This document shows, in pieces, positions 40,521-45,256 of a stretch of 45,256 bases of DNA. Both the position numbers and the translations under genes were made by a program. How positions within the stretch are numbered: position 1 is the stretch's first letter; every line of letters begins with the position of its first letter. A model generated the notes under the pieces. The model was not told where the DNA came from. It ran no database searches and saw only the letters and a program-made list of their open reading frames with translations. Source of the DNA: an uncultured Clostridia bacterium (GTDB lineage: Bacteria > Bacillota > Clostridia > Christensenellales > Borkfalkiaceae); NCBI GenBank assembly GCA_947625595.1, contig CANQOX010000005.1, positions 1 to 45,256 of the forward strand, written 5' to 3'.

Positions 40521-40542
40521 AAAAAGCTCCCGATATGGGAGC
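40521..40542 (-). terminator. Second terminator after spoVG
   Basis: Minus strand GCTCCC, loop, GGGAGC, then five T (plus-strand A run 40521-40525). Confidence 0.75.
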
Positions 40543-40544
40543 GG

Positions 40545-40574
40545 AAAAAAGAGGGGAACGGCCGTTCTCCTCTT
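40545..40574 (-). terminator. First terminator after spoVG
   Basis: Minus strand AAGAGG-A-GAACG, loop GGCC-type, CGTTC-C-CCTCT, then six T. Two terminators in tandem insulate the DUF1848 promoter. Confidence 0.75.
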
Positions 40575-40582
40575 GCGTTTGA

Positions 40583-40870
40583 TCAGTCCTCGGGATCTTC
40601 GTCGGCGCTTTCTTTCAAAAAGGCGGCATAGCGATCCAAAATGACAGTCTGAATGTACTCGCGGGTCTCTGTATTCAGCGGGTGAGCGATATCCTTGTAG
40701 GTACCGTCCGAGGCTTTGCGGCTCGGCATAGCCACAAAGAAAGCGCCATCGCGCTCGAAGATCCTGATGTCGTGTACGACAAAGCAATCATCGATCGTGA
40801 TCGAAGCGACCGCGCGCAGTTTTCCGTCAGTGTGCCGCACTTGGCGGATCCTCACGTCTCCAATTGTCAT
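40583..40870 (-). CDS. spoVG: SpoVG regulatory RNA-binding protein
   Basis: 95 residues. MTIGDVRIRQV, then FVVHDIRIFERDGAFFVAMPSRK and HPLNTETREYIQ are the SpoVG core, here quoted in pieces. SpoVG is a small dimer that binds RNA and DNA and affects sporulation, division septa or virulence, depending on species. Its presence does not prove spore formation; non-sporing Firmicutes keep it. AGGGAGG precedes the ATG. Confidence 0.95.
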   Translation of the reverse strand: MTIGDVRIRQVRHTDGKLRAVASITIDDCFVVHDIRIFERDGAFFVAMPSRKASDGTYKDIAHPLNTETREYIQTVILDRYAAFLKESADEDPED

Positions 40871-40902
40871 AAGTGTTTCCTCCCTATAACGTTCTGTTCA
40901 CT

Positions 40903-40930
40903 ATGTTACCACTTTTTTTGAAAAAATCAA
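40903..40930 (-). promoter_or_regulatory. Possible promoter of spoVG
   Basis: Minus strand TTGATT (40930-40925), 16-bp spacer, TAACAT (40908-40903). Weaker than the other promoters in the window. Confidence 0.45.
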
Positions 40931-40967
40931 TAGATATTAAATAAATTTAGCTAAAAATATCAAAAAA

Positions 40968-40997
40968 TTCACACAATTTTTATTTTCAACATAAAAT
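40968..40997 (+). promoter_or_regulatory. Promoter of murC, predicted leaderless
   Basis: TTCACA (40968-40973), 18-bp spacer, TAAAAT (40992-40997), then only ACGGT before the ATG at 41003. Confidence 0.65.
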
Positions 40998-41002
40998 ACG
41001 GT

Positions 41003-42328
41003 ATGAATTTTGCCGAAATCGGCTCTTTTTCGGGCGTTTATTTCATCGGGATCGGCGGCGTGAGCATGAGCGCGTTGGCCCGCTGTCTCAAGGACAGGGG
41101 CTTTTCCGTGCGCGGAAGCGACGCGCAGGAGAGCAATTTTACACAGACGCTCCGTCAGAAAGGCATTCCCGTGCACATCGGCGAGGACGAAGAAATTTAC
41201 GAAGACCTCGTCGTCGTGACGGGTGCCATTCTCCCCGAACACAGGCAGTTTCGCGAGGCGGTGCGCAAAAAGAAGAGGATCGTCTCCCGTGCCGAACTTC
41301 TCGGCGCGGTCGCGGGGGACTATGCGCACGTCGTCTCCGTCGCGGGGTGCCACGGCAAGACGACGACGAGTTGCATGCTTGCGCACATCATGAAGTCGTG
41401 CGGGAAGCCCTTTACCTGCCACATCGGCGGGGAGGATTCGGAGCTTGGAAACTACTTTTCCTGCGGCGGGAAGTACTTTATCACCGAGGCCTGCGAGTTC
41501 AAGCGCAGTTTTCTCGAGCTGAAGAGCGAGATCGGCGTCGTCCTCAACTGCGACCGCGACCACACAGACTGCTATAAGACCAAGGCCGAGCTTCTGCAGG
41601 CGTACAGGGAGTTTGCGGCAAAGTCGGAGAGGGCCGTCGTCAACGCCGACGACGTCAACGCACGCTCCATTCCGCATGCGCTCTCCTTCGGCCTGCACAA
41701 CGGCGACATCCGAGCGACTTCCCTTCGGAGCGACAGGGAAATTTATTCCTTCACCGTCGAGGAAAAGGGCATTCCCGTCGTGCGCGTCAGACTGAACGTC
41801 ATAGGCGTCTTCAACGTGATGAACGCCCTTGCCGCCTATGCCTGCGCCCGCCTTCTCGGCCTCACCGCCGAGGAGATCAAGGCGGGGATCGAGAGCTTTC
41901 ACGGCGTCAGGAGGAGATTTGAACGGGTGGGGACCTTCTGCGGCGTTCCGCTCATCTGCGACTACGCCCATCACCCGCGGGAGATTGCCGCGACGCTCTT
42001 CACGGCACAGCGCATCTGCGAGGGGAAGGTCCGCCTCGTCTTTCAGCCCCATACCTATACGCGCACAAGGGATCTCATGGACGACTTCATCGCCGCGCTC
42101 TCAAGGGCCGAGGGGGCCGTCATCTACAGCACTTACGCCGCGCGGGAGGCGTATGACTTCGCGGGAAGCGCCGTGCGGCTCACGGGAATGCTTCCCTCCG
42201 CCGTCTACATCGCCTCGCCCGAACGGCTCTCCGACTATTTGCGGCAGAAGGTCGGGCCGAAGGACTTGGTCCTCGTCCTCGGCGCGGGCAATATCTATGA
42301 GATCGCAAAGTCCATCAGGGACCCCTGA
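41003..42328 (+). CDS. murC: UDP-N-acetylmuramate--L-alanine ligase
   Basis: Adds L-alanine to UDP-MurNAc in peptidoglycan synthesis. 441 residues, usual length. IGIGGVSMSALA opens the UDP-binding domain, VAGCHGKTTTSCML is the ATP loop, TEACEFKRSF and NCDRDHTDCY supply metal and carbamoyl-lysine neighbours, and CDYAHHPREI plus FQPHTYTRT mark the C-terminal domain. The start is given by the conserved N-terminus (FAEIGSFSGVYFIGIGG in two pieces); no Shine-Dalgarno is present and the -10 box ends 5 bases earlier. Divergent from spoVG, not linked to other mur genes. Confidence 0.95.
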   Translation: MNFAEIGSFSGVYFIGIGGVSMSALARCLKDRGFSVRGSDAQESNFTQTLRQKGIPVHIGEDEEIYEDLVVVTGAILPEHRQFREAVRKKKRIVSRAELLGAVAGDYAHVVSVAGCHGKTTTSCMLAHIMKSCGKPFTCHIGGEDSELGNYFSCGGKYFITEACEFKRSFLELKSEIGVVLNCDRDHTDCYKTKAELLQAYREFAAKSERAVVNADDVNARSIPHALSFGLHNGDIRATSLRSDREIYSFTVEEKGIPVVRVRLNVIGVFNVMNALAAYACARLLGLTAEEIKAGIESFHGVRRRFERVGTFCGVPLICDYAHHPREIAATLFTAQRICEGKVRLVFQPHTYTRTRDLMDDFIAALSRAEGAVIYSTYAAREAYDFAGSAVRLTGMLPSAVYIASPERLSDYLRQKVGPKDLVLVLGAGNIYEIAKSIRDP

Positions 42329-42380
42329 CGCGGAAAAAACGGCGCATTTTTGCCGTTCTGCCCCCAAGGATCTGTCGGAG

Positions 42381-42403
42381 CCTCGCCGTCGGCGGGGTTT
42401 TTT
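42381..42403 (+). terminator. Terminator of murC
   Basis: CCTCGCC (42381-42387) with GGCGGGG (42391-42397), loop GTC, T run 42398-42403. Confidence 0.8.
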
Positions 42404-42444
42404 CTTTTTTTCAAAAAAGTCAGACGAAAATTTGAATTTTGGTA

Positions 42445-42473
42445 TTGAAAGTACGCACAAAATATAGTATAAT
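42445..42473 (+). promoter_or_regulatory. Promoter of glgBC
   Basis: TTGAAA (42445-42450), 17-bp spacer, TATAAT (42468-42473). A GC-rich leader of about 60 bases follows, with a GTTC...GAAC hairpin. Confidence 0.85.
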
Positions 42474-42541
42474 AGGATAGGTTCGGGCGGAACGCCAAGG
42501 GACATCCCGCGTTTCACGCCGCGACGCACAGAGGGAAACAT

Positions 42542-44464
42542 ATGGACAAACCGATGAAAGAGACGGACTTCCCGCTCTACCTGTACCATCATGGAAAAAA
42601 TGACCGCATCTATGAGATCTTCGGCGCTCACAGGGCGGTAAAGGACGGAAAGGAGGGATACGTCTTTCGCGTCTGGGCGCCCCATGCGAGGGCGGTCTCC
42701 GTCGTTGGCGATTTCAACGGCTGGGATCCCAATGCAAACGTCATGGAGCGCATGATCGACAATGAGTGCTTCGAGCTCTTCATTGCGGGACTGAAACAGT
42801 ACGACACCTATAAGTATTGTATCACCGCTGCTGACGGACGCCTTCTCTACAAGGCCGACCCCGTCGGATTCCATACCGAGACGCCTCCCGCGACCGCGTC
42901 CAAGATCTACGATCTTGACGGATATCAATGGGGGGACAGCGCATACTTTGAGAAGATCGCCGCGCGGAACATCTATTCCTCGGCTGTCAACATCTATGAA
43001 GTCAACCTGCTCTCGTGGAAAAAGTACGAGGACGGCAATTACTATTCCTATCGCGACCTTGCACGGGAGCTTGTTCCCTATGTCAAGGAAATGGGCTATA
43101 CCCATGTGGAATTCATGCCCGTGACCGAGTATCCCTTCGACGGCTCGTGGGGGTATCAGGTGACGGGATATTTTGCGGTCACCTCCCGCCTCGGCACGCC
43201 GAAGGACTTCATGTCCCTCGTGGACGCCTTCCATGCGGCGGGCATCGGCGTCATCGTCGACTGGGTCCCCGCACATTTCCCCAAGGACGCGCACGGGCTC
43301 TATGAGTTCGACGGACAGCCCCTCTATGAGAGCGGCCAGTGGGACAGAATGGAGCACAAGAGCTGGGGCACCCGCCGTTTTGACTACGGGAGGGAGGAAG
43401 TCCTTTCCTTCCTCATCTCGGGCGCGTGCTATTTCTTCGACGTCTTCCATGTGGACGGGCTTCGGGTGGACGCCGTCGCCTCCATGCTCTACCTCGACTA
43501 CGACAAGCGCGCGGGGGAGTGGGTCCCCAACATCTATGGCGAGAACAAAAATCTCGAGGCCATCGCCTTTCTCCGCCGTCTCAATGAGGCCGTCTTCCTG
43601 CGTTTCCCGTATGCGATGATGATCGCAGAGGAGAGCACGGCATGGGGCCTCGTCACAAAGCCCGGTTCGGTGGGCGGGCTCGGTTTCAATTTCAAGTGGA
43701 ATATGGGCTGGATGAATGACATGCTCTCCTATCTCTGCCTCAATCCCTATTTCCGCATGAACAATCACAATAAACTGACTTTCTCCATGATGTACGCCTT
43801 CTCGGAGAACTACGTTCTGCCCATCTCGCATGATGAGGTCGTCCACGGCAAGTGTTCGCTCATCAACAAGATGCCGGGCACCTATGAGGAAAAGTTTGCG
43901 GGCGTGCGCTCCTTCCTCGGCTACATGATGGCTCACCCCGGGAAGAAGCTCAACTTCATGGGGTACGAATTCGGCCAGTTCAAGGAGTGGGACTACAAGG
44001 AGGGGATCGAGTTCTTCCTCCGCGACAACTACGAACTGCACGGCAAACTCTCCGAGTACGTCCGCGCGCTCAACCGTTTCTATGCCGCAACGCCCGCCCT
44101 CTATGAGATCGAGGACAGCTGGGACGGCTTTGAGTGGCTTGCGCCCGACGACGCGGACAGGAACATGGTCTCCTTTATCCGCCGCGACAGAGAGGGGAAT
44201 GAGATCATTTGCCTGACTTCCTTCTCGGGCGTCGACGCCGACGACTATCTTCTTGGCGTCAACAAGCGCGGCAAGTACAGGATCGTCTTCAACTCCGATG
44301 AGAAGAAATTCGGCGGGGAGGGGAAGCTGTCAAAGAAGACCTTCACTGCGGTGAAGAAGCCCAGCCACGGCAAACAGTATTCCCTTCAGATCCCGATGCC
44401 GAAGCTCACGACGCTCTATCTTGTCTATGAGCCCGCCTCTCCCAAAAAGACGGGCGCCAAATAA
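42542..44464 (+). CDS. glgB: 1,4-alpha-glucan branching enzyme, GH13
   Basis: Makes alpha-1,6 branches in glycogen. 640 residues. N-terminal CBM48 ([22 protein letters not shown]), then the GH13 barrel with nucleophile D310 in GLRVDAVAS, acid/base E363 in IAEEST and transition-state D431 in SHDEVVHG, then the all-beta C-terminal domain. GAGGG precedes the ATG at 42542. It is followed 22 bases later by glgC, so a glycogen operon begins here and continues beyond the window. Confidence 0.95.
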   Translation: MDKPMKETDFPLYLYHHGKNDRIYEIFGAHRAVKDGKEGYVFRVWAPHARAVSVVGDFNGWDPNANVMERMIDNECFELFIAGLKQYDTYKYCITAADGRLLYKADPVGFHTETPPATASKIYDLDGYQWGDSAYFEKIAARNIYSSAVNIYEVNLLSWKKYEDGNYYSYRDLARELVPYVKEMGYTHVEFMPVTEYPFDGSWGYQVTGYFAVTSRLGTPKDFMSLVDAFHAAGIGVIVDWVPAHFPKDAHGLYEFDGQPLYESGQWDRMEHKSWGTRRFDYGREEVLSFLISGACYFFDVFHVDGLRVDAVASMLYLDYDKRAGEWVPNIYGENKNLEAIAFLRRLNEAVFLRFPYAMMIAEESTAWGLVTKPGSVGGLGFNFKWNMGWMNDMLSYLCLNPYFRMNNHNKLTFSMMYAFSENYVLPISHDEVVHGKCSLINKMPGTYEEKFAGVRSFLGYMMAHPGKKLNFMGYEFGQFKEWDYKEGIEFFLRDNYELHGKLSEYVRALNRFYAATPALYEIEDSWDGFEWLAPDDADRNMVSFIRRDREGNEIICLTSFSGVDADDYLLGVNKRGKYRIVFNSDEKKFGGEGKLSKKTFTAVKKPSHGKQYSLQIPMPKLTTLYLVYEPASPKKTGAK

Positions 44465-44486
44465 AGAAACAATGGGGGTAAAATAT

Positions 44487-45256
44487 ATGTTGAGAAAAAA
44501 GGAATGTGTGGCAATGTTGCTTGCGGGCGGGCAGGGCTCAAGGCTCTACGCGCTCACAAATAACATTGCAAAGCCCGCAGTTGCGTTCGGCGCAAAGTAC
44601 CGCATCATCGACTTTCCGCTCTCCAACTGCATCAACTCGGGGATCGACACGGTCGGCGTTCTGACGCAGTATGAACCGCTCGAGCTCAACGAGTACATCG
44701 GGAACGGCCAACCGTGGGATCTTGACCGCGCCTACGGCGGCGTGCATATTCTCTCGCCCTATCAGGCCAAGAAGAAGCAGTCTTGGTTCGAGGGAACTGC
44801 AAACGCCATTTATCAGAATCTTCCCTTCATGAAGAAGTACGATCCCGACTATGTCCTCATTCTCTCGGGCGACCACATCTATAAGATGAACTACGCCGAG
44901 ATGCTCCGCGCACACAAGGCGACGGGGGCCGACTGCACGATCGCGGCCATCGAAGTCCCGATGAAGGAGGCTTCCCGCTTCGGCATTCTCAACACCAATG
45001 AGGACGGCTCCATCTACGAATTTGAGGAGAAGCCCAAACAGCCCAAGAGTAACCTTGCCTCCATGGGCATCTATATCTTCACGGCCGAGAAGCTCTTCAA
45101 ATATCTCGAGGAGGACGACGCAAACCCCACTTCCACCAAGGACTTCGGAAAAGACGTCCTTCCCGCCATGCTCAATGCGGGGGAAAGGATGTTCTCCTAC
45201 CGCTTCAAGGGGTATTGGAAGGACGTCGGCACGATCTCTTCGCTCTGGGAGTCCAA
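44487..45256 (+). CDS. glgC: Glucose-1-phosphate adenylyltransferase, 3' end beyond window
   Basis: ADP-glucose pyrophosphorylase, the control step of glycogen synthesis. 256 codons are visible and the frame is open at the window edge. Motifs: [15 protein letters not shown] (nucleotide loop), [19 protein letters not shown] in pieces, [27 protein letters not shown] (metal Asp) and [19 protein letters not shown], all as expected. Start at ATG 44487 with GGGGG 8 bases upstream. Confidence 0.94.
   Translation, partial: MLRKKECVAMLLAGGQGSRLYALTNNIAKPAVAFGAKYRIIDFPLSNCINSGIDTVGVLTQYEPLELNEYIGNGQPWDLDRAYGGVHILSPYQAKKKQSWFEGTANAIYQNLPFMKKYDPDYVLILSGDHIYKMNYAEMLRAHKATGADCTIAAIEVPMKEASRFGILNTNEDGSIYEFEEKPKQPKSNLASMGIYIFTAEKLFKYLEEDDANPTSTKDFGKDVLPAMLNAGERMFSYRFKGYWKDVGTISSLWES

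Noticed and set aside
42101-44041. Antisense frame of 646 codons over murC and glgB
   Set aside because: Runs across two real genes, a terminator and a promoter on the other strand.

Overview
The window is a dense, AT-poor coding region with AT-rich gaps. It looks like a chromosome fragment of an anaerobic Firmicutes/Clostridia-type bacterium, probably an uncultured gut lineage. Supporting marks are WhiA, SpoVG, a murB/whiA/dnaE/pfkA run, an oxygen-sensitive class III ribonucleotide reductase (nrdDG), fermentative AdhE, a GH51 arabinofuranosidase and glycogen genes. Lineage below class is not decided by the sequence. No tRNA, rRNA, CRISPR, prophage or insertion-sequence gene was seen.

Layout. 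1-1400: the 3' part of a membrane protein and a flavin oxidoreductase broken by a frameshift. 1430-4220: a GH51 arabinofuranosidase with its own promoter and terminator. 4220-8870: aroA (minus), then ygjP-like peptidase, a DUF1934-like protein, an MBL hydrolase and rho (plus). 8870-12640: a palindrome-rich gap, then two membrane-anchored DNA-binding proteins on the minus strand, one XRE type and one PadR type with a very long coiled coil. 12630-16090: a YkvI-like permease that overlaps, tail to tail, a NitT/TauT-type ABC transporter. 16130-22160: valS, adhE and rplI. 22250-23470: a small DUF1540 protein, a gap that can fold as a pseudoknotted RNA, and a tethered solute-binding-like protein. 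23460-31770: murB, PHP phosphatase, whiA, dnaE, pfkA, pfkB-family kinase. 31860-34710: nrdD-nrdG behind tandem NrdR-like boxes. 34770-39510: an apparent operon of an M29 aminopeptidase, a His-rich COG0523 GTPase, a GTPase fused to a DUF1980/TIGR03943-like domain, a flavodoxin and an RsmB-type methyltransferase. 39500-41000: a DUF1848 protein and spoVG (minus). 41000-45256: murC, glgB and the start of glgC.

Nearly every transcription unit has a clear housekeeping promoter (TTGACA-like, about 17 bp, TATAAT-like), so starts can be judged well. Most genes have a strong Shine-Dalgarno sequence. aroA, ygjP, the DUF1934-like gene and murC do not: their -10 box ends only 5-7 bases before the start codon, which predicts leaderless mRNAs.

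The items most worth following are these leaderless starts, a 23-bp palindrome present at five places, the membrane-tethered coiled-coil PadR protein, the metallopeptidase/metal-GTPase operon, and the pseudoknot-like intergenic RNA candidate. All family assignments come from reading motifs by eye; no database search was run.
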